Below are positions 54,677 through 64,000 of a stretch of 64,000 nucleotides of DNA, one piece after another. The translations under genes and the position numbers were made by a program. The DNA lies in assembly GCF_028285715.1 (NCBI RefSeq), contig NZ_JANQOO010000020.1, positions 310,001-374,000 on the forward strand, given 5' to 3'. Source of the stretch: Ulvibacterium sp. (GTDB taxonomy: Bacteria > Bacteroidota > Bacteroidia > Flavobacteriales > Flavobacteriaceae). Within the stretch, counting starts at the first letter, position 1. The number at the start of each line of letters is the position of its first letter. The notes under the pieces were generated by a model that had not been told where the DNA came from, did no database searches, and saw only the letters and a program-made list of their open reading frames with translations.

Positions 54677-54743
54677 AGGGATTCCCCGAGAAAAAGGATT
54701 AAGTATACACACCTCAAATACTTCTGTAAAACTACCAGGATTT

Positions 54744-55688
54744 TTAATACGTGCACCTACAATTGCTGATACCTTGGAAAAGATCTATCCCTAGGGTTAC
54801 CACGTGGGTTCCCGTGCTGTAACCCAGTAGTTCGTTAAGAATTACCTGATAGGAATATCCGAAGTAGAAATTATTCTTTTTAAGCCCTACTATTGGGGCG
54901 ATATATAGTGGATCTCCAATTTGATCGTTCAAAAATCTATAGGTGACACCAGCATAGTAATAATCTTCAAAATCATACCATCGAAACTTGACATTCAAAT
55001 CGGTAACGGACCTTCCATCACTTTCAAAGAGCTGAAAAAACACGGAAGGTTCTATTTCTAATCGGCTATTTTTGTTTTTGGTATATCGGTAACCTGTGTA
55101 TACATAATAATTTCTTAGCCTATTGGGCTCAAAAACAGGATTAAACCTTTCCAAATCCTTATTCAGTAGGTTGGAGGCATTTGCACTAAAGTAGAATTTA
55201 TCATAACGATACATTACCCCAACATCAAAGTTATGGTTGGTTGTGGCCCGGTCATCCGTAACGTTGGGATCTAAGGCATCAAAGTTCTCAATATCAATAC
55301 GGAATTGGTTAAAATTATAGGAAACGCCAAAAGACAGAAACTCATCGTCATAACGGTCCAGAGTTAAATGGTGTGCAAAGGAAACCCTGGCACCTCTTTG
55401 TTTGGTCTCTCCATTACTGTCATTATATAACAGCATTCCAATACCGGATTTTTCGCCTATTCGCATATCGGCCGCTAGAGATTGCGTATCCGGGGCGTCC
55501 TTGATGCCCACCCATTGGGTAAGTCCATTGATTCGAATTTTTACGTGATCTCCAATTCCGGCATAGGTAGGGGACATCACAAAAGGATTATCCGCCAGAT
55601 ACTGCGAAAGTTGGGGTATGGTAAGCTCCTGACCTTTCAAGGCTATCGTACCGAGCAACAGTAACAAGGTCAAAAATCTATTACGCAT
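54744..55688 (-). CDS. PorP/SprF-family type IX secretion outer-membrane protein
   Basis: A 314-residue outer-membrane barrel with a signal peptide (about 1-20, GTIALKGQE). It opens QLSQYLADNPFVMSPTYAGIGDHVKIRI and ends in a beta-strand repeat domain (LGIDLFQGISNCRCTY). SprF/PorP proteins help T9SS substrates reach or attach to the surface; SprF is needed for secretion of the SprB gliding adhesin. The gene starts 17 bases after the stop of the giant repeat protein, so the two are one operon and SprF probably serves that substrate. Confidence 0.92.
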   Translation of the reverse strand: MRNRFLTLLLLLGTIALKGQELTIPQLSQYLADNPFVMSPTYAGIGDHVKIRINGLTQWVGIKDAPDTQSLAADMRIGEKSGIGMLLYNDSNGETKQRGARVSFAHHLTLDRYDDEFLSFGVSYNFNQFRIDIENFDALDPNVTDDRATTNHNFDVGVMYRYDKFYFSANASNLLNKDLERFNPVFEPNRLRNYYVYTGYRYTKNKNSRLEIEPSVFFQLFESDGRSVTDLNVKFRWYDFEDYYYAGVTYRFLNDQIGDPLYIAPIVGLKKNNFYFGYSYQVILNELLGYSTGTHVVTLGIDLFQGISNCRCTY

Positions 55689-55705
55689 GTGTTTGTAGGT
55701 TAAGA

Positions 55706-58700
55706 TTATCTATATAAGGTAAAATGTCCAATAAACTCCCTGTCGTCACTCTCCCCGCGGAGTTTTATAACATACCAGTAATCCCCGGTTGGGAGCTCAC
55801 TTTGCTGATAAATTCCATCCCATGGATCATCATTAAGGCCCATTCTGTATACCTCTCTACCATAACGATCAAATATGATGGTTAGTATCTGTGGGAAGGC
55901 CTCTTGGTTCCTTGGGGTCCAGAAATCATTAAGGCCGTCTCCATCCGGTGTAAAAAAGTTGGGGATTTCAATATCTATGAATTCCATAAAGATATCCGCA
56001 ACGGCCTCACATCCATTTTCATCTACAACGGTAACGGTATAGGTATCCGTTCTGTTGATGTAAAAGGTATTGTCCGTTCCATTATCCACGTCGCCAAAGT
56101 AGAATGTATAATTCTCGAGTCCACCGTCGGCAAGGGCCGTTATTTCGTTGATGTTGTTCTGTTCCAGGGCCAAGGTCAATGGTTCAAAACCTTCTATTTC
56201 GAAATCTATGGTACGTAGGCAACCGTTTGCATGGGCTATGGCAATATAATGGCTTCCAGGGGCGATATCCCTAAAATCTGGGTTTAATTGCATATCTAGG
56301 GGATCTGTGGAATCCATGGCATATAAAATGTCTCCTAGTACGGAAGAGTCTTCCAACGTGATGTTCACATAATTGTTGGGCGTGTCTCCGGTACATTCAT
56401 AAACAGGCTCTACAGCAGCGTTTAGGTTGGCGCCTGCGTCAACCGTAATAGAGACGTTGGCTTCACAACCATTGGCATCACGTACAAATACAATGTAGCC
56501 TCCGGCCGCCAATCCTGTAATTGAGGATTGATCTGAGGTGAAATTGACTTCACTGCTCAACCGAGAACTATACGGGGCCGTACCACCTTGAATGGTCAAA
56601 TCAATAATTCCATTCATATCGCCTGCACAGACTTCTGGGGTAGCTACAGCGGTGACCTCCAATAAAGTGGGCTCGGATATGGTGTATTCCAACTGTTCAA
56701 AACATCCATTTTGATCTTGGGCGATAACCGTATAAGTGCCTGGTGCCAAATCAGCGAAGGTGTTTACGGTATCAAATTGATTCAGATTAGGTGAAATGGC
56801 ATATTGATATCCACCGGCACCACCCGAAAGGGTTACCGTAATGGTACCGTCATCTTCTCCAAAACAGCTTACATCTACCACGCTCTCAGTATAAGTAAGA
56901 GGTGTAGGTTCGGTTATATTTACTTGTTGAGGCTCTGCAGTACAATCACCGCTGGTCACATTTACCCAATAGGTGCCCACACCTAATCCGGTGAATTCAC
57001 CATCAGGTCTGGGCCCATCAATGCGATCGGCAAGATTTAAGGCTGTTCCATTATAATTGCTGTACAGCTCATACCTATAATTGCCCAAACCACCGTCCGC
57101 ATCTGCATAAATGCTCGCTGTGCTTTCTCCATTACAGTTGATATATGCTGCACTTTGGTCAAGTATCAAGGTCAATGGAATTATTGGGTCTTCCTCAATT
57201 TCGTTGGAGGCTACGGAAACACAACCGTTTACGGCATCCCGAACGTAGTACTGATACGTTCCGGCACCGAAAACACCACTTTGGGGTAGATTTATACTGT
57301 TTCCAGCCATTGGGATGAAAGTGACATTGTCCGCGCTGTATTCATAGGTGCCACCACCTCCGGTTGCCGAAAGTTCAAATTCTACGCCTGTGATACAGGT
57401 CAAAGGATCGGTTCTAACTAAGAATGCCTCTACCTCTACGGGGTTAATGATTTCAACAATGGACGTTTCAACACTACAGCCCACATCATCGGTAACGGTA
57501 ACACTATAAAATCCTGCGGAAAGTCCACCAAAAGTTTGGGATGCCTGCGCGGAAGAAGTCTGCAAAAGGTTGCTTCCCGCCAAATCATCATATCGGTTTA
57601 ATCGGTATTCATATACCGGAGTTACATTCCTCACATTGACCAAGGCTGTAACACTGGCCGTATTTTCATTAAAACAAGTCAATGGGGTGTTTGCTATGGT
57701 AGCCACGATATCGTCTGGTCTTATTAAGGTAATGGCATCAGTATATAAACAGCTCATAGTGTCCGCAATCGATACGCTAAAAGTACCTGCTGCCAAGCCT
57801 GGGAAAATGTAAGCTTCTACTCCGGTTTGGGTAAATGTCTGCGATGGGGAGGTAATGGTAATGGTATAAGGACCTATTCCCCCTTCCGGATCCACCAGGA
57901 TGCTCCCGTGGTCATTTGAACAGGACACACTAGTCTCTTCGGTTATGGTAGCCGTAATCGGTGCATCAGGGGCCGTGATGGTTATCCTATTGGAGTCTTC
58001 CACGCAGAACGGGGCCTCCGTTTCCGTAATACGGATATAGTAAACACCTTCAGGAAGATTTGATATAGGAGCCAATGGTACAGCCCCATTTCCACTTCCG
58101 GCGAACCCTGCAACAGGGTTATCATTCACGTCATATACTTGATAGTCATAATTACCAGTGTAATTATTGATGGCAACGGCAAAACTTCCGTCATCGACAC
58201 CATTGTTCAAGCATTCCTCATCGGTCAATTTGGTGGCAATGACCTCGATGATATCCGGATCTTCAATGGTATGTACGGTTTCCAGCGCACAACCCGTATC
58301 CAAATTGGTTATGGAAACACTATAATTGCCAACGCCAAGACCTGTAAAGGTTTCAGGATTGTTGGTAGAAGCAATCGTATGATTGTACACTACATTGATT
58401 CCGGTTACGGTGTATTCAAAATTGGGGGTCGCTGTACCCGGATTTACCGTAACGCCAACTTCAATCTGGGCATCATCCCCGGGATTACAAGTCACATCAA
58501 CTGTAGTATTCACCACGGGATTACTTATACCTTCGAATGGCAGGATGGTAGCCGTTGTAGTTCCTAAACAACCGTTCTCATCATAAACATTGATGTCATA
58601 GTTTCCTCCCGCAAGATCGGTCTCGGTATAGGTGGTGTTGGTGCCATCTTGAACAACACTTCCATTACGGACAAACTCAAAACGCACAAAGTTGGTAGTG

Positions 58701-61700
58701 CCACCAGTGGCACCGACGAATGTTAAGGTGGCGTGGTCAGTGTTATTGCCTGTGGTACAGCCATAGGGTACAGGAACAATAGCATTCACGACTATGGCAT
58801 CCGGTTGGGTAATCGACTGATTTACGCTGGCAGAACAATCGTTGGCTGCGGTAGCCGTGATGGTATAATCGTTACCTCCGCTAGTACCTTGCAGGCCTGT
58901 AAAAATTGCCGTGAAGTTGGTATTTGTTGTTGGGTTTATCGGGGTGCCCAAGGGCGCTCCGTTCAATGCGGTAATTTGGAAAACATAGGGACCCACACCG
59001 TTATCGACAACACTTACCGAGATAGTTCCGTCATCGGCGCCGTTACAGGTTACATTTGTAAAGGTGTCAATAACAGGCAGTGGAAGAACAGGGTCTTCCA
59101 ACCGTTGGGTTATCGTAGTACTACAGGCATGGCCCACGGTTTGATCGGTAATGGTAAACGTATAGTCGCCCGTTTGGTTCAATCCCGTGAAAACACCTGT
59201 TGTATTATTGTCCGTAGTGAATCCATCCGGATAGGTTACATCGTAATCAAAATTACCTGAACCTCCAGTTTGCGTTATCGTAATTTCACCTTCGGGAGAT
59301 ACGGAACAATCCCTGGTCTTTACAATGGTCGCTTGGGGAACTATAGGTGCAAACAATACTACAGGAGTTGTCGTAAAGGTACATGTCCATTGGTCGGTTA
59401 CCTGAACTTGATAGCTTCCGGCATCCAAACCAGAGAATACCCGAGTGTTTTGTAGGGTTCCGGTAGGCGTCCCGTTTTTAATCAGTTGGTAGGTATAATT
59501 GCTCCCTTGACCGTTTGCGACACTGACTATTTCAATTTCTCCTTCGAAGTCTGTACAGTTAGGCTGATTGATTTGTAAGGATGCACTAATTGGTGTTGGA
59601 TCCGCCAGCACAATGCTATTCTGCACACGTTGTGGGCAGCTGTTTGCATCGAGTACCCAAGCTTCATATGTACCTGGAGGAAGGTTTTCAAATCGGCGAT
59701 TAACTCCATAGTCACCGGCGCCCGTCGGAGCCGAAGTACCCACATAATAGCTATAACCACCCCATCCGCCGAGGACATCAATAATTTCGATAACGCCATC
59801 GTTGCCTACGCAAGTAATTGGGGTTACGTCAGTGTTTGCCGTAATTGTTGCACTAGGTCCGGCGATAGTGAAGAACTCGTTGCCCACACAGTTGGGATCG
59901 GCTGTTTGAGTGATTTCTACACGATATTCACCCGCACCTATATTAAACGGAGTCGTAGGCCCTGCATTGAGCGAGGTTCCATTTGCACCAGCAATGATAG
60001 TATCATCCGCCAAGGTAGACGTACCCTGGGAGTCATAAATTTGCCAAGTAAAACCTCCCATATATGGATTTACGGGGTCATTCACCGTGAAGCTTACGGA
60101 ACCGTCAGTTCCAAAACAAATGACATCTACTGTGGTTGGAACAATTTCAAAGTTGTTTGGATCTTCTATTTCAAAAGCAGTCTGTACAAAGCATCCCGTA
60201 TCCGTGTTGGTCACGGTAGCTGCGTAATTGCCCACACCTAATGCCGTAAACACGTTCGTGGGCTGGTTAAGCACACTGTAGGCGTTATCTGTACCAACTA
60301 CTGAATACTCCAAATTTGGGGTAGCGGCCAATGGATTTAAGGTAATACCCAAAGTAACTTCGGCGTCATTCCCAGGATTACAAGTGATGTTTTGGGTGAT
60401 ATTAGCAATCGGATTGGAGATTTCAACAAAAGGTGCAATTGTGGCCGTGGTACTTCCAACACACCCATTATCATCATAGACATTGATGATATAGGAACCT
60501 CCATTGATATCGGTTTCCACATAGGAGGTGTTTGTTCCGTCCTGCACAACAACGTCGTCTCCAGTACCTACTGTGCCCTGATTGTTGATAAACTCATACC
60601 TGACATAAGAGGTAGATCCGCCATTTACCGCATTGATGCTTATACTGGCATTATTCGGATTGTTACCGGAGGTACAGGCAAATTCTACAACCGGATTCAA
60701 TGTAATGCTAATCGGAGCAGGCTCGCCTATGATGATTCCAGAAATATCGAAGGTACAATTGTTCGTACCTGTTCCGGTTACGGTATAGGTGCCATCCGGA
60801 AGATTTTCAAAGGTTTGGGTAGCGGCGTTGAAACTTCCCGCCACTGGAGCAATAGTGTATGTCAATGGATTGATGCCATTAGGGGTTTCGGTAAGTGTGA
60901 TGGTTCCATCCGAAGCACCATTACAGGAAACATCGGTATGCGTTTCTGTAAAGGCAGGTATCACCGCAGGCTCAACGGTTATTGGGAAAACCCTGCTACA
61001 TTCCGGACCGGAAGTATTATTATCATAAATCGTAATCACATAATCTTCGGGCGCTGTAGTATTGAATACAAAAGGATTGCTCGGTAAGACGGCCCTGGCT
61101 ACCACGGTTCCCCCACTATCCGTTATTTGGTAATCGTAACTTCCGGATCCAGAGGTAACATCAATCGTGATCTGTGCATCTGGTGTACCTGTACAATCCA
61201 GAAGCTTGCTGAGGTCAACATCGGCCTCCAATACGGGATGTACGTCAATAGTATCCGTATCCGTACAACCATTACTATCTATGATAGCCACATTGTAGGT
61301 CCCGGGGGTCACATTAGTGAAAACACCGCCGTTACTTATATAAGATGTGCCTCCATCTATGGAATAGAGGTATGGAGCGGTTCCACCACTTGCACTTATA
61401 GATACCGAAAATGGAATAGTACAATTCGAAGTAGCTATGCCGGTTATACTTGGGTTTTGTGATATATTCATTGAAACGGTGCCCAAGGCATTTGAACAAC
61501 CATATTGATCGGTCACACTTACATCCACATTAAACGGAGTAGCTGTTGCGTCTACCAAATTGGAGATAGGCACCTCCACAGGATTATCCGTGGTTATGAT
61601 GTCCGACACAAAATTGGTACTGGTCAAGGTATAAGTGTAGGTTCCTCCTCCTCCGAAAACGGACTGGATTTCGACCAAACCGGGATTCGCGCAGGTAATG

Positions 61701-64000
61701 TGGGTCAATACATTTGGAGTTCCCGTTATGGGGTCCAATTCTTCCACAAGAACATTCTCGCTGCCAATCACACAATTATTGGGAGCAGGACCGGTAATTT
61801 CCACAAAGTATTCTCCAGGGGCCAGAATTGCCGTACTCGGCGCGGCAAATGAGTCCCCGGTAGTAAAGGCAGGAACGCTACCTGTGGCAATGGAAGTGTG
61901 CGCTGGAGTTCCTACAAGGAACAACTCCCAATTAAAACTACCACCAAGTTCTCCTGGAGTGGTTTCTGTGACCGTAAAAGTTATTTGGCCGTTTGTCTGC
62001 CCATCACAAGTTGGTGTTACGGCGGCATCTATTTGAACGGGAGGCGGAGCCTCTACATTGACGTTTACACTACTCTGGCGGACACACGCCGGAGGACCGG
62101 ACGAATCGCGCACATAAAAAACATAGGTCCTTCCAGGCACAAGCCCCGTCCACGTATACCTTCCATGACCTGCTGGAACCGGATTATTGGAAGTGTCCAA
62201 TGTGCCCCCGGGTTGCCATACCGCTGTAGTCGGGTCAAAGTTTGCCGGGTCTTCGGAATAGGCGTACTCATATCCCGGCAAACCGGCAGTACCTTGTACG
62301 GCTACCTCCAAAGTGTTACAGTCTATTACTATGGGTATTACATTGATGTCCAAATCATCCAACGGATAAGGAATGATAAATGGAGGCAAATCAGTTTGGC
62401 ATACGGTATTTGATGAGCCATCAATCGTTCGAAGCGATGGAAATACGGTGTCTCCGGGATTAAATCCTGTAATCTGATCTGATGTTCCGGGAACGGAATT
62501 ATCAGCTGGCCATGATGTTCCGCCATCGGCACTAAACTGGATGGTTCCCAAGGTGGTCGGATAGCCGCTAAACTCAATTCCAAAATCATTGATGTTTCCC
62601 GTACAATTTCCAGGAACAATGCCCTGAACGGTTGCCGTTAGTTCATCGGGATTGTTTATGGAGATTGGCGTATCGGCGACCAGACATCCGTTAGCATCGG
62701 TTACATTAATGGTATAGTCTCCCGGAGCCAGATTAAAATAGGTCTGGTTTGTGGTAACCACATTGGTATCGGTTTGATTGGAAGCACCCCCATTGTCCAA
62801 ATCGATGATTTCAATAGTATAAGGGCCTTCTCCAGAGGTTATAGAAACGGCTATTGAACCGGTTCCGTCATAACAATCTGGATCAGTTGGCGTTGCTGTG
62901 AAGGTCAGTGGAACTGCAGGATCGACGGTCACAGTTTCCAGAAATTCACAATGCGGATTGGCAGCATTGTTGTCCCAAACGTAGACATCGTACATGCCAT
63001 CATTTCCTGTAGTAACCGTATAGGTATTGCCTGGCCCAAAATCTCCCGAGGTAACGGGGGTTCCATTGGAAACGAATGCATAGACCAAGTTGCCATCACC
63101 TCCCGATGCATTTACGGTAATGCTTCCATTCGCGCAGGAGCTAATATCCACAACATCAACAGTAGCGGTTATTGCTGGATTTATGGTCAGATTTTGAGGC
63201 GTACCGATACATCCGTAAGCATCCCTGACATTAATGGTATACGAGCCGTTGGTTAAATTTTCAAACAGATGGGTAGTTGCATTTACCGATGGAGGTGCGA
63301 CCCAAGGTCCGCCATTGATGCTTAACTCATAGTTGCCGTTTCCAGCTGTAATATCTACCTGAATCGAAGCATTGTTATCCCCTAAATAGCAAGGCGTGGG
63401 TGTAAGATTGAATGTAACGGCAGTAGTGCCGACGACCGTTAGTGCCGTATTAATGGCATCCTCACAATTGTTGATATCCCTTGCCCGGACGATATAATCG
63501 CCTGCGGCAAGACCTGAAAATACGGTATTGGCACCGTTTGTTGCGAAATCATAGCTGCCAATTACTGTTCCAGTGTTATCTTCCAATTGGTACACATAGG
63601 TAGGCGTTCCGCCTGAAGCACTGGCGGTAATGGTGGCCCCTCCGTTATCACATGTAAGGGGCTCCGTAATGCTTGCGGAAGCTGTGATTTGGGTCGGTTC
63701 CGTCAAAGTTTGGTTCAAGGTAACAGAACAACCCGCAATTGGATTGTCCACATCGCGAACTACAATAGTATAGGCCTGTGCGGAGAGTCCGGTAATCTGC
63801 TCATCCGTGGTAAAGGGACCTACAAAAGCCCCTCCGTTCAAATTATATTCGTATCCTCCGGCACCGAAATTGTTGGCCGAAATTGTAATCGTACCCGAAC
63901 CATCCAGATTACAATCCAGATTATCAAATGCAATAACCGAGGCTTCAAAAGCGTTCCCATTTGCCACGATTACCGACGTATCAACCGAGCAACTGCTACC
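55706..64000 (-). CDS. Giant SprB-repeat protein with T9SS type-B sorting domain, 5' end cut by window
   Basis: At least 2764 residues; the frame is open at the right edge, so the start is missing and the true size is larger. The protein is a chain of about 29 degenerate SprB-type repeats, each about 75-95 residues and ending in a pattern like LAPGTYTVTVTDANGC. A type-B T9SS C-terminal domain (about the last 85 residues, starting IPNFFTPDGDGLNDFW) directs export and surface attachment. It resembles SprB-like gliding adhesins or other surface adhesins. Two internal blocks of about 430 residues (57855-59080 and 59745-60960) are clearly related, evidence of duplication. PorP/SprF follows 17 bases downstream. 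Confidence 0.93.
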   Translation of the reverse strand, partial: GSSCSVDTSVIVANGNAFEASVIAFDNLDCNLDGSGTITISANNFGAGGYEYNLNGGAFVGPFTTDEQITGLSAQAYTIVVRDVDNPIAGCSVTLNQTLTEPTQITASASITEPLTCDNGGATITASASGGTPTYVYQLEDNTGTVIGSYDFATNGANTVFSGLAAGDYIVRARDINNCEDAINTALTVVGTTAVTFNLTPTPCYLGDNNASIQVDITAGNGNYELSINGGPWVAPPSVNATTHLFENLTNGSYTINVRDAYGCIGTPQNLTINPAITATVDVVDISSCANGSITVNASGGDGNLVYAFVSNGTPVTSGDFGPGNTYTVTTGNDGMYDVYVWDNNAANPHCEFLETVTVDPAVPLTFTATPTDPDCYDGTGSIAVSITSGEGPYTIEIIDLDNGGASNQTDTNVVTTNQTYFNLAPGDYTINVTDANGCLVADTPISINNPDELTATVQGIVPGNCTGNINDFGIEFSGYPTTLGTIQFSADGGTSWPADNSVPGTSDQITGFNPGDTVFPSLRTIDGSSNTVCQTDLPPFIIPYPLDDLDINVIPIVIDCNTLEVAVQGTAGLPGYEYAYSEDPANFDPTTAVWQPGGTLDTSNNPVPAGHGRYTWTGLVPGRTYVFYVRDSSGPPACVRQSSVNVNVEAPPPVQIDAAVTPTCDGQTNGQITFTVTETTPGELGGSFNWELFLVGTPAHTSIATGSVPAFTTGDSFAAPSTAILAPGEYFVEITGPAPNNCVIGSENVLVEELDPITGTPNVLTHITCANPGLVEIQSVFGGGGTYTYTLTSTNFVSDIITTDNPVEVPISNLVDATATPFNVDVSVTDQYGCSNALGTVSMNISQNPSITGIATSNCTIPFSVSISASGGTAPYLYSIDGGTSYISNGGVFTNVTPGTYNVAIIDSNGCTDTDTIDVHPVLEADVDLSKLLDCTGTPDAQITIDVTSGSGSYDYQITDSGGTVVARAVLPSNPFVFNTTAPEDYVITIYDNNTSGPECSRVFPITVEPAVIPAFTETHTDVSCNGASDGTITLTETPNGINPLTYTIAPVAGSFNAATQTFENLPDGTYTVTGTGTNNCTFDISGIIIGEPAPISITLNPVVEFACTSGNNPNNASISINAVNGGSTSYVRYEFINNQGTVGTGDDVVVQDGTNTSYVETDINGGSYIINVYDDNGCVGSTTATIAPFVEISNPIANITQNITCNPGNDAEVTLGITLNPLAATPNLEYSVVGTDNAYSVLNQPTNVFTALGVGNYAATVTNTDTGCFVQTAFEIEDPNNFEIVPTTVDVICFGTDGSVSFTVNDPVNPYMGGFTWQIYDSQGTSTLADDTIIAGANGTSLNAGPTTPFNIGAGEYRVEITQTADPNCVGNEFFTIAGPSATITANTDVTPITCVGNDGVIEIIDVLGGWGGYSYYVGTSAPTGAGDYGVNRRFENLPPGTYEAWVLDANSCPQRVQNSIVLADPTPISASLQINQPNCTDFEGEIEIVSVANGQGSNYTYQLIKNGTPTGTLQNTRVFSGLDAGSYQVQVTDQWTCTFTTTPVVLFAPIVPQATIVKTRDCSVSPEGEITITQTGGSGNFDYDVTYPDGFTTDNNTTGVFTGLNQTGDYTFTITDQTVGHACSTTITQRLEDPVLPLPVIDTFTNVTCNGADDGTISVSVVDNGVGPYVFQITALNGAPLGTPINPTTNTNFTAIFTGLQGTSGGNDYTITATAANDCSASVNQSITQPDAIVVNAIVPVPYGCTTGNNTDHATLTFVGATGGTTNFVRFEFVRNGSVVQDGTNTTYTETDLAGGNYDINVYDENGCLGTTTATILPFEGISNPVVNTTVDVTCNPGDDAQIEVGVTVNPGTATPNFEYTVTGINVVYNHTIASTNNPETFTGLGVGNYSVSITNLDTGCALETVHTIEDPDIIEVIATKLTDEECLNNGVDDGSFAVAINNYTGNYDYQVYDVNDNPVAGFAGSGNGAVPLAPISNLPEGVYYIRITETEAPFCVEDSNRITITAPDAPITATITEETSVSCSNDHGSILVDPEGGIGPYTITITSPSQTFTQTGVEAYIFPGLAAGTFSVSIADTMSCLYTDAITLIRPDDIVATIANTPLTCFNENTASVTALVNVRNVTPVYEYRLNRYDDLAGSNLLQTSSAQASQTFGGLSAGFYSVTVTDDVGCSVETSIVEIINPVEVEAFLVRTDPLTCITGVEFELSATGGGGTYEYSADNVTFIPMAGNSINLPQSGVFGAGTYQYYVRDAVNGCVSVASNEIEEDPIIPLTLILDQSAAYINCNGESTASIYADADGGLGNYRYELYSNYNGTALNLADRIDGPRPDGEFTGLGVGTYWVNVTSGDCTAEPQQVNITEPTPLTYTESVVDVSCFGEDDGTITVTLSGGAGGYQYAISPNLNQFDTVNTFADLAPGTYTVIAQDQNGCFEQLEYTISEPTLLEVTAVATPEVCAGDMNGIIDLTIQGGTAPYSSRLSSEVNFTSDQSSITGLAAGGYIVFVRDANGCEANVSITVDAGANLNAAVEPVYECTGDTPNNYVNITLEDSSVLGDILYAMDSTDPLDMQLNPDFRDIAPGSHYIAIAHANGCLRTIDFEIEGFEPLTLALEQNNINEITALADGGLENYTFYFGDVDNGTDNTFYINRTDTYTVTVVDENGCEAVADIFMEFIDIEIPNFFTPDGDGLNDFWTPRNQEAFPQILTIIFDRYGREVYRMGLNDDPWDGIYQQSELPTGDYWYVIKLRGESDDREFIGHFTLYR
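57855..59080 (-). repeat. Internal duplicated block B of the giant repeat gene
   Basis: About 410 residues running from VTCNGADDGTIS to SVSCSNDHGSI. The order of sub-motifs (GCTTGNN, GG..N.D.NVYDENGC, TCNPGDDA, GLGVGNY) matches block A. Boundaries are approximate. Confidence 0.75.
59745..60960 (-). repeat. Internal duplicated block A of the giant repeat gene
   Basis: About 405 residues from VSCNGASDGTIT to PITCVGNDGVI, sharing motif order and many residues with block B (VQDGTNTSY versus VQDGTNTTY; TCNPGNDA versus TCNPGDDA; GLGVGNY-like ALGVGNY). The two copies are divergent, so the duplication is old. Boundaries are approximate. Confidence 0.75.

Noticed and set aside
59630-60241. Plus-strand open frame of 203 codons in the same gene
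   Set aside because: Antisense shadow of the repeat protein; Ser/Ile/Arg-rich low-complexity composition.
60392-61087. Long plus-strand open frame (231 codons) inside the giant repeat gene
   Set aside because: Antisense to well-supported repeats; it reflects codon bias of the repeats and has no family, signal peptide or start context.
57000-63900. CRISPR-like or DNA-level tandem repeats in the giant gene
   Set aside because: The periodicity is protein-level and degenerate; no identical direct repeats with spacers.
55706-63967. Start of the giant protein at an internal GTG (63967)
   Set aside because: The frame continues upstream to the window edge as repeat sequence, so the gene is cut off, not started, there.

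Overview
This window looks like chromosomal DNA of a marine, probably gliding, polysaccharide-degrading member of the Flavobacteriaceae (Bacteroidota). The evidence is a giant SprB-repeat protein with a type-B type IX secretion (T9SS) C-terminal domain next to a PorP/SprF gene, an outer-membrane receptor of the Bacteroidota OMP_b-brl type, many lipoproteins with short signal peptides, very few Shine-Dalgarno sites, and several Bacteroidota -7 promoter elements (TAnnTTTG) a short distance before genes. The genus cannot be fixed by reading alone; Maribacter/Zobellia/Arenibacter-like relatives are an inference.

Layout. 0-23 kb is mostly housekeeping and envelope: a family 65 glycoside phosphorylase (cut by the left edge), methylmalonyl-CoA epimerase, rbfA, a LolC/E-like permease, dusB, a TonB-receptor-like outer-membrane protein, lepA, an apiosidase-like (DUF4038/DUF5060) hydrolase, a CPA-type cation/proton antiporter, an MBL-fold hydrolase, a translationally coupled S8 protease-M1 peptidase pair, an aspartoacylase-like/GCS2-CBS pair, rnpA and an S41 protease. 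23.4-44.6 kb is a dense sugar-catabolism region. It holds two 3-keto-disaccharide-hydrolase (DUF1080) proteins flanking a seven-gene operon (sugar isomerase/epimerase, Gfo/Idh/MocA oxidoreductase, split transketolase, zinc dehydrogenase, SMP-30 lactonase, SDR). After it come a NagX/HGSNAT-like membrane acyltransferase, a fructosamine-kinase-family protein, a GH3 glycosidase, a PQQ dehydrogenase with an embedded haem-c domain, a sulfatase, a second Gfo/Idh/MocA enzyme, an acyl-CoA synthetase, and a sodium:solute symporter preceded by a previously unlisted 39-residue membrane peptide. No SusC/SusD pair is present.

44.7-55.7 kb holds an NlpC/P60 lipoprotein, a solitary C5-cytosine methyltransferase, small proteins (one possibly nuclease-like), a GNAT enzyme, a CDF metal exporter, rpiB, a 575-bp AT-rich gap, rnr, a head-GIN-domain protein, a LysE-family exporter, tRNA-Cys(GCA), folB and porP/sprF. 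55.7-64.0 kb is one giant T9SS-exported repeat protein running off the right edge, with about 29 degenerate repeat units and an internal duplication of about 1.2 kb.

How the genes fit together (inference): periplasmic or surface hydrolases, a sulfatase and oxidoreductases prepare sugars, the symporter imports products, and the seven-gene operon oxidises, delactonises and cleaves them through a transketolase step. The 3-keto-glycoside-type gene content is the best candidate for an incompletely described pathway. I saw no phage, insertion sequence, CRISPR array or rRNA.
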